Source of the DNA: Prorocentrum cordatum
Taxonomy: Eukaryota > Sar > Dinophyceae > Prorocentrales > Prorocentraceae
DNA length: 64,000 nucleotides
Direction of reading: 5' to 3'
NCBI GenBank assembly: GCA_963575745.1
Contig: CAUYUJ010014615.1
Span: forward strand, 1-64,000
Below are positions 51,731 through 63,540 of this stretch, piece after piece (the stretch's first letter is position 1; every line of letters starts with the position of its first letter). Under the pieces are notes generated by a model, which was given only the letters and a program-made list of their open reading frames with translations, ran no database searches and was not told the DNA's origin. A program made the translations under genes and the position numbers.

Positions 51731-52599
51731 TGGCCGGACCCTGAGGTCGCCACCTTGCTCAGGGTCCTGAGACTGTTGAGGATGCTGCGCCTGAGCCGCA
51801 TGGTGCGCCTGTCGCTCGCTCGTCGTCTTCTTATTATTCTTCGCCGTCGTCGTCGTCGTAGTCGTCCTCCTTCTCCTCCTTCTCCTCCTTCTCCTCCTCC
51901 TCCTCCTTCTCCTCTATCGCCTCTCCTTCTCATGCCTACCGTTCAGCGGCCCAGCCGGCAATCCCGCGCAGAGCAGCTTCCGATCCTCGGGGCATGTTCA
52001 TGTGATGCCGGCGTGACTGGCCTTCTCGCTTCATATTTCCGTACCCTGTGTCCCGACACACACACACACACGACATTTTGCATACACACTTTCGCGGGAA
52101 AGGGATGGCATGGCGATATCATCCGCCAGTGCCGACGTGCACGAAGAGTGTGGTGAAGTCTACCCAGCCGGAGGTAACCACAGGTTGCGTGGACGCAGGA
52201 GCCCGCTTGGAGCGAAGACTGTGCACGAGGATGGGCTGGCATTCCCCAGACTCGGGTCTGCCGCTGGCTCTGGACCAGCTCCGACGCTGGCTCCGACGCT
52301 CCGCCAGAGTCTTTTTTCTCTACGGACAAGAAGCGGCGGACAAATCCTGTCCCCCCGATCAAGATTTCTGCATCCACGGCTTCACCGCCATCCCAGATAC
52401 CATCGCCTCAGAAATACGCCAGGCATCGAGTCAATGGTAATTTGGCTGTACCGGCCCATCAGCGATTTCGGCGGCACTGCTTATTGGCAAATCTGTTGCT
52501 TGGGCATGATGACTGGGATCACAAGCAGCACGGCGTTGATTGGCACGACGGGACTCCAGCAGCACGACGATGAACGGCGCGATGGGTTTCCAACGGCGC
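51731..52599. other. No recognised gene; CTC tract 51861-51920
   Basis: A (CA) run at 52056-52070. Short frames only. Confidence 0.35.
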
Positions 52600-53839
52600 G
52601 GCGATGTGCGAAGCACGAGGGCTCTCAGGATACGGTCTTCCACAGCTGGCCGACCTAGCCAACAGCACGAGAGTGACCACCACAATGGTATCTTGCAACA
52701 CGATCGGTGACATGGACCGACGCGGTCAACAACACGAGTGGAGCCGACGCGACGGACGTCAGTAACACGACGATCGACACCACCAGCAGATACCTCACCA
52801 GCAGCACAATAGCGCTTGCAACGATTCTGGCCCAGTGCTTATGACGACCAGGAGTGGTGGACGATCACCAGCAGCATGACCATGAGAAACCCCGATCCCA
52901 GCTATTTCTCCGATCCAACGTTCTACTCCGACTCTGGCTCCTGCCCCAACGCGGGTTTGGTGACGTTCACCCAGTTGGCGGCGGGGACCGACGGTCCGCC
53001 GACCGCCATGGCACGACCACGTGAAACCCCACTTCCCACGACCACTGCTACCACTAGGACTTCCACCCCACTCCCACTACCACTACTACCGCTACCTCCT
53101 GCCTATTACCGCGGTTCCGGCGCGACCTCCAGCTGCCACTAATTCCGGCGCCCACGCCAGCACAGAAGCCAACACCGACGCCAGCTTCACCCCGGTGCAG
53201 AGGCCAGCCCCGACACCAACACCAACGACTTTGTCTTCAGAAGTCATGGGCTTCATTGGCGCAGGCGTTATGGCTGCCACGTGCACGTGGACGGAGTGTT
53301 CTGTTGCGAACGCGGCCGGATTTTTCGACAATGGCCCCGGCTTCGGTCCCAGCGGCACGGCCTCGCTGAGTGGCACGGCCGTGTCGACCAACCGTTCCAA
53401 GGATGCGACAACCACCACAAGTCCACAGTTTGGCCCTGGGACCAGTGCCATGACGATGTTGAGCGGCACGACCACGACAACCAGCCGGCCGAGAAATACG
53501 ACGGCTCCAGCATCACCGGCCCCATCGATTGCCGCACCATTGATTCCATCGTCTGCCACATTACCGACCCCATCGACTACATCAGCGCCGATTCCCCCGA
53601 CCACACCACCATCTATTCCACCGACTGCGCCACCATCTACGCCACCCGCTCCCGACTGTGTCACTATCTACTCTTCCATCTACTCCATCGTCTACTCAGT
53701 CGACCAACTCTCCCGACTAAGGTGCGCGCCCCGTAGCGGACAGTTGCGCAGACGGGCCCTCGGCATTGCCGGTATTTGTGTACCTGTCTCCACGCGCCCA
53801 TTGGCCTCCGTTCTCTTCGGGGACGGCTACCTCTACTAG
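52600..53839 (+). pseudogene. Thr/Ser/Pro-rich mucin-like relic
   Basis: In one frame 52700-52840 reads TDAVNNTSGADATDVSNTTI-like sequence; in another, 53246-53839 (ATG at 53246) reads a 197-residue frame full of T, S and P (TTTTTSRPRNTTAPASPAP, PPTTPPSIPPTAPPSTPPAP). Such sequences are typical of O-glycosylated extracellular or wall proteins. The frame changes and absence of a signal peptide or any domain suggest decay or repeat-driven composition. No homologue recognised. Confidence 0.3.
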
Positions 53840-54410
53840 TACTTCACCAGAAGCTCATCGGATCGTCCATCAACTGCTGAGGCTTTCCTTGGTCAGCCTG
53901 TCGTCCAATATAGCACTGAATAGTTGCTGCCGTCTAGCTGGTCGCACAGGTTGGAGCAGTGCGAATCCCATGTTTTTTTCTCCCCTCTTCCGCCTCTCCC
54001 CTCCTCCTCTTCGCTTCTGGGCCTCAGCCTGGGGCGATCGTGATTTTTCGCTTTACTTGAGCCTGCGCCTGGCTTGCCTGTTGTGCGCGATGTAAATGGC
54101 TGGCTGGCCATCGGGGTTGCGCGCGCGTTTCTAATTGTGGGTCTACGACTTTTGGTTGTATATGGGCCATAGGGGTTGTCCCTGGCACTACTTGCGCGAT
54201 TCAGCTCGCCTGTTGCAGGTTGGTCAGCAGCTGCCCCGCGGCGGCGGGTTGCCCCCCCCCTCGTCCAGTTCCCGTTTTCTTCGGGAATTTGCCCGGGCAT
54301 TACTTGTCGCGGGAGGGGCAAGACGCAGCCGCCTGGGCCGGCCCCGGCAGCGAGCAGCACCAGAGCCGCGGCGGACGGAGCGTCGCGGTTGTTCTCCATC
54401 CCCCCCCTCC
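53840..54410. other. No recognised gene
   Basis: CT-rich piece at 53970-54015; nothing else supported. Confidence 0.3.
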
Positions 54411-54455
54411 TTCATATATATATATATATATATATATATACACGCACACGCATAT
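54411..54455. repeat. (TA)n/(CA)n microsatellite
   Basis: TATATA run followed by CACGCACACG. Confidence 0.9.
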
Positions 54456-57400
54456 TCTGGGTATGAACGTCGATCCCGCGATGGGGCGTATACAACCCTC
54501 AATCGATGGCGGCGCCGCCGATATGTTTGAAATTATCTACGCAGTTCAGCGCCGTCGACGCGCCCATGCTTCCAGCGACGACGCGGAGGCAGCGCGACCC
54601 ACCAGCGCAGCCGACCAGGTCCGATCACCACCACCCCAGGATCTATGCATGGGACTACCGTTGCGGGCCTTTCACCAACTGTCGTGCTGGAGTGGCCACC
54701 ATGGCCAGCAAGCGCTGTCGGGAGCGTGACATCGTCGAGCCCAAGAGCCCCCCCCCCCCCCCCCCCCCACCCCCCGAACGTTCAAAGCCGCGCGCGAGGG
54801 CTACGCATCCGCAGAGGGGACTAGACCTGACCTTCGCAGTTGCATACTTATCACCACGCTCAGGGCTCGCAGCGAAGCAGGGGCAGCGGGCCAAGACGGC
54901 CAGCGAGACGCTTGCGTGGACGACGCGCGCCCTTAGCTTCACGCCCTCGCGCGGCGCCCCCATCGCCGGCCATGGCCTCGACGGCCGCGACGGATAGGGG
55001 GCGGCGCGATCGCAGCCGCGGCCGGCGCCGTCTCCGGGCCCGCCCCACTTGCGAGCTTTCAAGGAGAAGCGGCGGCGGTTTGCCACTGCGTGCTGGGCGT
55101 CCGCGGGGCGCGCCTGTCGAGTTCGTTTCGGGGGGCAGTGCCCGCCTATATGGGCAGTTGCGGCCGAGCCGCTCGGCCAGATTATGTCGCGGCAGCTGGG
55201 GGATCGCGCCGAACTTTGCATCGCGCGCTGCGCGGTCGAAGGCAACCGCGCCGTTCCGGCTGATCATGGGCTGTGCCCCCCGCGGCCGCGCGGCGCCCGT
55301 TGCGACTGGCAACTTGGTCGCCCCCCTCGGTCCGCCCGCGGGCGCGCAGAGGCCCGCTTGGGGCTGCGACAGGACGGCAGTCTCATTCCAGGCGGGGGCC
55401 AGCCCCATGGGGCGCATCGAGGCGACGGAGACCGCGCGCCAGAACAAGCTCGACGACATCGGGCAGTTCGAGGAAGAGAACACCACGGACAAGCACCCGC
55501 AGTTCCACGCCAAGACCGCGCGCCATTCTTCGAGCGCATAGATGCAGCCAGGCACCTACAACCAGCAGATGCAAAAAAACGCCTTTCCTTGCTACAACAA
55601 AGGCTGGACCTCGCAAAGAACGCGCAGGTGGACCTGGGGGGCCTCCGCAATCGCGCCCTCGAGAGTCAAGAGCGGGCGCGCGAGCGCGAGGAACGGACAG
55701 CGTTCGAGGCCCCGTCTGCGGGGCCTGGGCGGAGCGCGATCAGTCGCGGGCTTGTCGATTACCAAGTTGCGCGGCAGGCGCCGGCTATGGAAATCGGGGC
55801 AGGCGCTGCAGCAGAGCGACACGGGCGCGACCCAGTCTTGAAGAATCCCCCGCCCACCTTGCGCTCAGCGGCAAAGACGGACGCTTCGAGGCGCGCCCGA
55901 TCGCCTTCACGGTGGAGAGGAATCTGCAAGTCCACCTCCTACTCCTCCCCGAAAGTTCAGGCGCCAGAAACGGCGCGACGTTGAGGGGGCGGGGGGCAAC
56001 GCCGGCTGCGCGAAGAAGCCGCTAGTTCTTCCGGAAGCGCGGTTCTGTGCCCGAGTGGTCGCCGCCAGCTGAAGCACCATCGCCGCGCAGATGGTTGAGG
56101 CCGCCGGGGGGGGGGGGGGGGCGCAAACCGCAGGGCCCCGCTGCCGACGACCTCGCCGAAGTTCCCATCGCGGACAAGTGCTTCAAAGGCATCGTCAATC
56201 GCGCCCGCAGGGTCGGCCTCGCTCCGCCCGAGGCCCATCCCAGCCAGAGCTTCGCATTTGACAAAAAGGATGACAATTCCAAGGATCTCGGGCTCGGCAT
56301 CTGACGCGCGCGATGCCCCGTCGCGGCGCTGTTTGCCCCATCTGCAGCGCCGCTCCGGGTGGCGGGCGCGCCCCGTGCGCGCTGGCGGACGTTGGCCGCG
56401 CCAGCGGCGGGGCGTTCCCATGGCGGCGTCGCGCCTCGTGGCGAGCGCGCTGCAGAGGGCCGCCGACCTCGACGTGATCGCCAGCCGCAAGGACGCGATC
56501 AGCGCGCCCCCCCCCAGAAGTGGGACCGACCAAGCAGCAGAGGATGCCCCGCCCAACCTACCCTGCACGGGGCGGCGCTTCTCCACCCCGCGTCACCGCT
56601 GCGCCACAGGTCAGATCCACTACTGCGGCCGCTCATGAGACCTTGCTGGGGGGCTCTGTGTCGTGCCGGGCTGCTGCGCAGGGCCCGCCAGCTTCAACTT
56701 CGCGCGCGAGCGGCTGGTGGGCGCCTGGCTCGGCGGGGCACGAGCGGCTCCAAGTGGCGCGCGGCGCGGCCGGCCAGGGCGCGGCGACGGCCTCGGCGGC
56801 CATCCACAACCATGGCAAATGCGCCCTTGACAGGCACGTGCGCCTCGACGAGCACCGGCACCATCGGAAGGGCGAGGAAGAAGAGCGCGGGCTCGCTTTC
56901 ACCGTGGAGGCAGCACCGCCATCGAGACTGACCAACGACTCCAGATCGCCAGGCTCGAATGGAGCATCATGGACAGCGACTTGCGTCTGCGAGTTCCTCG
57001 GAGGTTGAGGCGCGTCATCTTCGTCGACGGAGCAATCGGCGCAACGGCGAGTGGATGGGCGCCGCGCTTCCTCGAGGACCCCGAATGCCGCGGACTCGGC
57101 GCGACCATAGGTCAAATGTTCGCGCGCGTCGATGCAGGGGCGGGCGACCGTCGGGGACATTGGCAACTACATTACCATCGCAGAGATGCCCCAACTTTGC
57201 CCGATACCACCCATGGTCATTGTGATGCGGGTACGATGCGCTCGCGTGGCTCAAGTTTTCGTCATGTGCAGCGCGGACTACGACAGTGGATCACAGCGTT
57301 GCTCGGGGCCATCCAGTTCGAGACCCACGCCCACTGCGAGCAGGCGCGCGAGCTCACCGAGGAGCGCGCGCTGTCCGAGAAGGCCTACCCATGGGCTTCG

Positions 57401-57660
57401 TACGCAGCGCAACCTGGACGCCCTCTTTCTCCTGGAGCCCGACAGCGCAGCGCAGTTCAGCTATACATGCAATGGCCGCATCACACAACTGCATCATGAC
57501 ACAGGGGTGTCCGAGACGCCCATCGCCTTCGATGCGGCAGAACCCAAGGCCAAAGCGCCGGCCGTTTCTGCGCCCCTGGACTCGAACCTCAATCGGAAGA
57601 GCTTCGAACAGGAGATGTGTTGTTCCTTGTCAAATATGATGTATCATTAGAATCGGGAGG
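54456..57660 (+). other. Patchwork of protein-like frames, no identified gene
   Basis: Stretches that look coding change frame repeatedly on the plus strand: near 55400-55540 (IGQFEEENTTDKHPQFHAKT), 55565-55710 (KKRLSLLQQRLDLAKNAQVD, likely coiled coil), 56805-56910, and 57280-57650 (HCEQARELTEERALSEKAYP; LLEPDSAAQFSYTCNGRITQ). An 18-base C run at about 54750 and a G run at about 56106 interrupt. Possible decayed large gene or several exons; family unknown. Confidence 0.25.
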
Positions 57661-59861
57661 AGTCGGTTTCAGAGTTCTCTCGACGTGAGCAGCGCTATGT
57701 ACCCGCCAGACCGCCGCGCAAGGATGAGCGCGGGCAGCGGTCAGCAGCAGCAGCAGCAGCAGCCGCAGTCGCAGCTACCAGGCAGTGTCCGATGCGTCCA
57801 TTGTCTTTTCTCGATCGAGCTCAGACGCTGGATCAGTTGTTGTGTTCTCTCAAACACGAGCGGCCCCTGCTAGATAATGCCAGGCGCAAATATCTTGTTC
57901 TCCCACCTGCAGGTATACCATGACCGCTAATGTCCAGATTTGCAGCCACTTCGATACTGCTTCCACGTTGCAAGATCATGCTTGCGCAGTGCGCGTGCCA
58001 GCTGAAGAAAGCGAGATCCCTTTAGACGTGGCTCTCCATCATGACGACCTGATGCGCGCCGGACAAGCGGCCGGGGTCGCGGCCGCTAGATCTGGAATGG
58101 CCGGCACCGAGCGCAGCAGCACGACCCGGAAAACCAACCGCGGTGGCAATGGCAGACTTGGGCGCCCAAAAGAAGACCGAGGACGAGGACGGCGCTACAC
58201 GCACAGGGCGCGGCCGCGGCGCCATCGGCGGGGGCGGCAGGGCCAGCGCGAGCAGCCGCGGCAAAGGCTGGGAGGGGAGGGCGGCCAAGGCGCGGGGGGG
58301 GGGCGCGCCGCGCCAGAGCCGACCCCGTGCTGAAGAAGCCCCTCGCCGCCCGGATCAAGCAGTTCTTGGCCAATGTCCAGCAGCCGGCATGGATCTTGGC
58401 GGCAGTCTACAGCGCCTACCTCGTGCGACAGCACTCAGGCGAATCTGACGATCTTCATCGAGTCGGGCCCACGGGCGACGCGGAGACGGAAGAGGCGCCC
58501 ACCAAGGAGCAGCGCAAGCAGGCCACCATCAAGTTCGCGATCCATCGCGGATCGCGGCCAACTCCAGTTAGGGGCAGCGACGGAGGGGGGCAAAGCGCCA
58601 ACGGGAGAAACTGGGGGCGAGCTCGAAGCCTGGCTCGCGGGACGGCGATCGAGAAGGCCGATCACCCACGCCATGTTCGGCAGAGGCTCGGCGCGCGCGG
58701 CGCCGCTGAGCTAGTGGAGATGCCGCTCTGGGGCGGCGACGGCGGGGGCCTCGTCCACGCGCGCGTTGCGCGACTCCGCCCACCGAGGCCGCTCTTCTGC
58801 GCCGGCGAGGTCTGTGCCCAGGTCGTTGCTCGGTGTTTCGCCACGACGTGTCATGTCCACCCGCGATCCCCCGCCTTCTCGGGCGCGCCCCTTCCTCCCC
58901 CCGCTCCTTCTCGCGCCTCCATCTCCGCGCGCCTCCGCTCGATGCCTTCGGATTTTCGCGTTTGGCCGAGTTTCTGGCGCCTCTCCATGGCTTGGCCAGG
59001 GGCCGCGGGAGAGGTCTAGGGCCTGGGGGCGGCCCTCTTTTACCTAAATTGCCCGTCCTGCCATTTTTCCTCGGGATGCGCATTTCTTCTTAGGATGTGT
59101 CTTTCTCCTTTCTCGCCCTCAGCCATTCTCCCCCGTCTCCCCTCCCCCCTTCCGCCTGTTCGGGTCGCCAGGGGGTCGGCTCGCCTCCTGGGTACCCAAC
59201 CCTCGTTCAGCTTCTTTGGAAGATTTCCGGCGTAGCACAGGACAAGCACGATGCAGAACGATGTTGTGCTCGTCCTCCCCGCCTGCCCCTTCCGCTGGAA
59301 TCTCGTCGCGCGGGTGTCTGCAAGGCTGCCCTCGACAGGGGGCCGCGGCGCGCGGCGCAGTGCACCCCCGAGGGCTCGCGCCGGGGTGCGACTGCAGTTG
59401 GGCGTCGTGGCGGGGACAGCTCAACACAAATATCATCACAGTGACGCTGGCCTCTTTCTTCTTGCTTGGGCGCTCGAGACGCCGAGGACTGGGGAGGGCC
59501 TCGGGGTCCCCCGGGGCCTCCAAAGTACGGCGGGCCTTCGTCGCTCCACAGCCAAGCGTCACCATCCACGACCCCGCCCGCCCTTCTCAACGAGTCCGCC
59601 TGCGCCTCTGCAGTGGTCCCCAAACGCCGGAGCCACTTCTCCGCGACAGTTGCTTCCCCCGTATTTCAGCAATCCGTTTCGCAGCGCCCACACCCGCATT
59701 GAAAGTAAGGTGAAAGAGGCCTCCCCCCCACGCACATCCTGATCCCCTGGGCCCAAGCTTTTTTGGGATGCCCCTGTCCCTGCTTACGGTTGGCCAGTGG
59801 TGGCACGAAGTTTCCAAGCCAGCGGCGCTTCTGGATGTAGCAACAAACAGTGCAGAAAATA
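57661..59861. other. No recognised gene
   Basis: A (CAG)n run at 57743-57762. Long GC-rich frames without motifs. Confidence 0.3.
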
Positions 59862-60090
59862 GAGAGAGAGAGAGACAGAGAGAAATAGCATGTATGGTTT
59901 ATTGAATATACGCGGCGAACGGGGGAGAGAGCGGGAGTGGGAGACAGAAAGAGAGAGAGAGAGAGAGAGATAATGAAATAGAGAGAGAGATATAACGATA
60001 GTGATAGAGGGAGATAGCGATAGAGAGTGGGGGAGGCAGAGACAGCGAGGGGGGGAGGGAGAGAGGGAGAGAAAGGGAGGAGGAGACAGA
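59862..60090. repeat. (GA)n-rich microsatellite
   Basis: GAGAGAGA runs with GATA and GGGAG interruptions. Confidence 0.9.
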
Positions 60091-61740
60091 GCAGGACGAC
60101 CGTGCATCATCAGGTCTTGCCACCTTCGGGAGCGCGAAGACGGTCGCGATTCGCGCGTCGCGGCCGGGGCAGGAGAGCCACTTCCCTTCGGGGTGGGCGC
60201 GCGAGGGCGCGACCAGAATCGAGAGCCTCGCTCCGCTCAGAGCGACGCGCGAAGTTGGGTGACTCAGTTCTGGGTGCTGTTGTCTCCTCGTCGGCTATGC
60301 TGTGCCATCTCGGAGGCCGTTCTGGGCTATCTGGGGCTATCTCGAAGTCACAGTCGTCCTGACTCGTCGCGCCCCCCACCACACCGTCCAGGCTCAGGGG
60401 GAGGGGCTTTTGGGGAGTGGTGGAGTGCTCCCCAATGGAGCGCGCTCGGCGCATCCTTGCCTTCGGCGGAGACTGGGGCGGAAGGGCCAGCGGAAGAGGC
60501 TGCATCGTGGCGGGTCCAGCAGCGACAGTGAAAACGAGACGTCAACAGTTGTGGATGCGGGACTTCGGATCGAGGCATGTGTCCCCTGAGATCTCTGACG
60601 CCTGTGTGTGTGACACGCTGCCCCCAGAAGAGTCGTGTGTCCGCTCGGACGTCCTCTGTCTTCGGCGCCCTTCTGGAGGTCCTCCGCGACTGGGCCTGTT
60701 GGTACGTGGGCCCCTGCAGCGAGGACCCCAGGGGTGTTCGCCGCGCGGCCGAGGGGCAGCGTGCAAAACTGGTTCTTGTTCTCGCCAGGCACTCTTGACA
60801 TCCCCGTCCTTCACGTCGCCTGTGCGGGGCGGTCTCCGAAGCCGCGGCCTCTCTCTGACGAGGGTTGGCGCCTGCGTCGAGCGCCCTCCCTCCACCACCC
60901 GACCGCAGGGAGGGGAATCGACGGGGGAGGGCGCGGGAGGGCCAGAGGGAGGGGGCGGCGCAGTTGCCGCAGCGTTTCCCCACCTGTCCGCCGCGCAGTT
61001 GGACAGAATACAGAACTGGAACGTGAAGATGGGCTTCTCCCTGAACGGGACCGAGGGCCTGAAGTTGATCATGATTACTTTTCTCATCGTGGGGATCGGG
61101 ATGCAGGGGAAGGGCGGCCGTTCGTGCGCGAGCGCGCGCTCATGACGGGAGCGAGTCCAGAATGCTGCCGGCGAAAGCTGGCAGAGCTTGTGACGAGCAG
61201 TCGTGTATGACCGCAGAGAGAGAGCCGTCGATCGGCACGGACCCCCAGCGCCCAGCGGGGACGCGCCCCTCCTGTATTTTTTGATGTCCCGCGCCCCCCT
61301 GGGAATTCTGGCAGTGCGATTCGGGCGCGGGCCCCCCCGCTTACGCGCTGGGCTCCGATACTCCCCGGACCCGGACCCCCAGCGCGCAAGCCGTCTATGG
61401 GCAGGGACCCCGCGGGATGCGTCCCGGCGGCCGCGCGGCGGGGCGCGGCGGTCTGCCCTGGGAGGCCTCTCGCCTCTTCGCGGTGGCCAGCCCAGGTGGG
61501 AAGTGAGAGGGCGCGTGCCTTGTCAGAGGTCTCGGAAGCCCCCCCCCCAGCCTTCTGAGAAGTTTTCCGAGTCGTCCCCAGAAGCACGGAAGGGTTCTCA
61601 GAAGGTACCCGCATTGCTACCCTTGCCTCGTGCTCGCCGTTTTGGGGACTCCTGGGAGGCCCTCGTCGCCACCGCTGAGTTCGCCTCGAGATTCTGGTCA
61701 GAACGCACCCTGGGAGAGGTCTGGGGAGTAGCGGTATGGG
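60091..61740. other. No recognised gene
   Basis: GC-rich with overlapping frames up to 244 codons. No family motif on either strand. Confidence 0.3.
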
Positions 61741-61930
61741 TACTCCGAGTTTCTTCATAAGCGTCGGAGGGCCGCCACCCCCGCCGACAGCCCTACATCG
61801 ACCCCCGTCGCGGGCCACCGAGCGCCGAAGGCGCTCCGACCTCCGTCGCAGCGCGACGCCGATGCGAGGGTTGACACCCGTCGGGGGGGTGCTCCCCCAC
61901 GCTTATTGAGAAACCCAGAACCCAGAGTAC
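61741..61930 (-). repeat. MITE-like element family 2, copy 2 (reversed)
   Basis: Ends TACTCCGAGTTTCTTCATAA and CTTATTGAGAAACCCAGAA, then CCCAGAGTAC; the inverted repeat is imperfect. Reverse complement aligns with 29961-30113, sharing GCGCCTTCGGCGC and GCGACGGGGGTCGATGT. Confidence 0.75.
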
Positions 61931-62596
61931 CTGTGGGTTCCCCACTCTTGCCTCTTCGCGGCCCCGTGATCCTCTCTGGAGGGCCCGTCTCGATCCGGTC
62001 CGCCTCGATGCCGATTCGGTCCGATCGATCCAGCTTCTGTGTCGATTTCGCCAGGCCCGATCCGATGCCGCGCCGGATTTCCAACGATCCATCCGATGCG
62101 GCCCGATGCTCGCGTGGCGCCGTCGTGCATCGTGGCGCGTCCGATCGGATTCGCTTTCAATGCCGTGCCGAGGCGGCCCGACCCGTCTCACGTTTCGATT
62201 CGATCCGTTTTTTCTCGATCTGGTGCTGACTGATCCCGCCTTACCGTTGGCCAGGTCTGGGCATCTCGCGGAGTCCTCTTCTCATCAAGCGGGAAGCTCG
62301 TGGTGTCCATCACCAACGGATAGCGGTTCACCATGAGGCGGCTCTTCTCATGGGCCGCCTCATGGCGTGCTCCCTCCTCCTCCTGCCTCCTCGAGCTCCT
62401 TCGCCCTCCCCCCCCCCCCGCGTGCCGGGCACCGGGCGCCGCTCGCACGCTTCGCTCTTGCACGAGCCTTCCCGTGCCTTCTCGCGTGTTCGTGCAGCGA
62501 CAGTTCCAACGACTCCTCTCTCCTTTTTCTCCTTCCCCTCCCTACTGCCCTCCCTCCAGCCCTGCCTCCTCCGCCTCTCTTCCCCGTCCCCGGAGA
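61931..62596. other. CCGAT-rich stretch, no gene
   Basis: Many CGATCCG/CGATTCG/CCGATCGA phrases at 61975-62215 form a loose periodic array. Nothing else supported. Confidence 0.35.
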
Positions 62597-62645
62597 AGAA
62601 ATCATAAGCATGAGCTCTCGAAGGCCCGCGCGGATTTATCGGATC
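62597..62645 (-). repeat. Copy 4 of 40-bp dispersed motif (reversed)
   Basis: Reverse complement reads ATCCGCGCGGGCCTTCGAGA then GCTCATGCTTATGATTTCTT, matching 10839-10880 over about 40 bases. Confidence 0.55.
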
Positions 62646-63309
62646 TGCGCTGTATCCCCCTGGCGGCGGCTCTATCGCCGCCCCGCGCGCGATCCACGCG
62701 CCAGGGAGGGGGGCCAGCGCGGACCCTCGAACGTTCATGCTCATGCAGGCTGTATCCTCTCCTGAGTCCTCCTCCTCCTCCTCCTCCTCCTCCTCCTCCT
62801 CCTCCTTCTCCTCCTCCTCCTCCTCCTCCTCCCTCGCACGCCGAGCTGGGAGGTCCACTGGATGGCCTGCCTGTGGGTCGCGTGCGAAGGCAAGCGCTGG
62901 AACGGTGTCATCGCGACCCTCATCGAGCGGCTCCGCCGGTCGGCGAGGAGCAGAGGCAGCGAGGAAGACCCTCAGGGGGAGGAGCGGGGAGGAGGAGCAG
63001 GAGGCAGGCGGATCGACGAGCAGGAGAGGGAGAAGGGCAGATGCAGGGGGGGACGATGATGGTGATAATGATGATGATGGTGATGATGATGGTGATGGTG
63101 ATGCTGATGGTGATGGTGATTATGATGCTGATGATGCTGATGCTGATGATGATGCTGATGATGCTGATGCTGACGCTGATACTGATGATGCTGATGATGA
63201 TGATAATTGTGGTGGTGGTCGTGGTGGTTGTGGTGAAGAAGGTGATGGTGATGGTGATGGCAATGTTGATGATGATCATCATGATGATGATGATGACGAC
63301 GACGACGAC

Positions 63310-63370
<61 letters not shown>

Positions 63371-63451
63371 GTAATGGTGATGGTGATGGTGATGATGAGG
63401 AGGAGGAGGATTAGGAGGAGGATGAGGATGAGGAGGAGGTGGAGGAGGAGG
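62646..63451. repeat. (CTC)n, spacer, then (GAT)n/(GCTGAT)n microsatellite
   Basis: CTC at 62768-62833. GAT/GGT/GCT units fill 63055-63405, then GGA to 63451. 62836-63050 is ordinary GC-rich sequence. The order GAT, GGA, repeat A mirrors the parts around 51.0-51.7 kb. Confidence 0.85.
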
Positions 63452-63540
63452 AGGGACCAGAGTTAATCACATATCCATCAGCGATGCTGCAGTACACCTT
63501 CCCGTCCCAAGCCCCATCATCCGCCCCTACAAGTGTTCCT
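63452..63540 (+). repeat. Dispersed repeat A, copy 3 (divergent)
   Basis: GGGACCAGAGTTAATCAC, then ATCAGCGATGCTGCAGTACA aligns with copies 1 and 2 at lower identity. Confidence 0.5.

Noticed and set aside
57249-57258. TGGCTCAAG at 57247-57255 as another leader relict
   Set aside because: Only nine bases match and no gene follows at a suitable distance.
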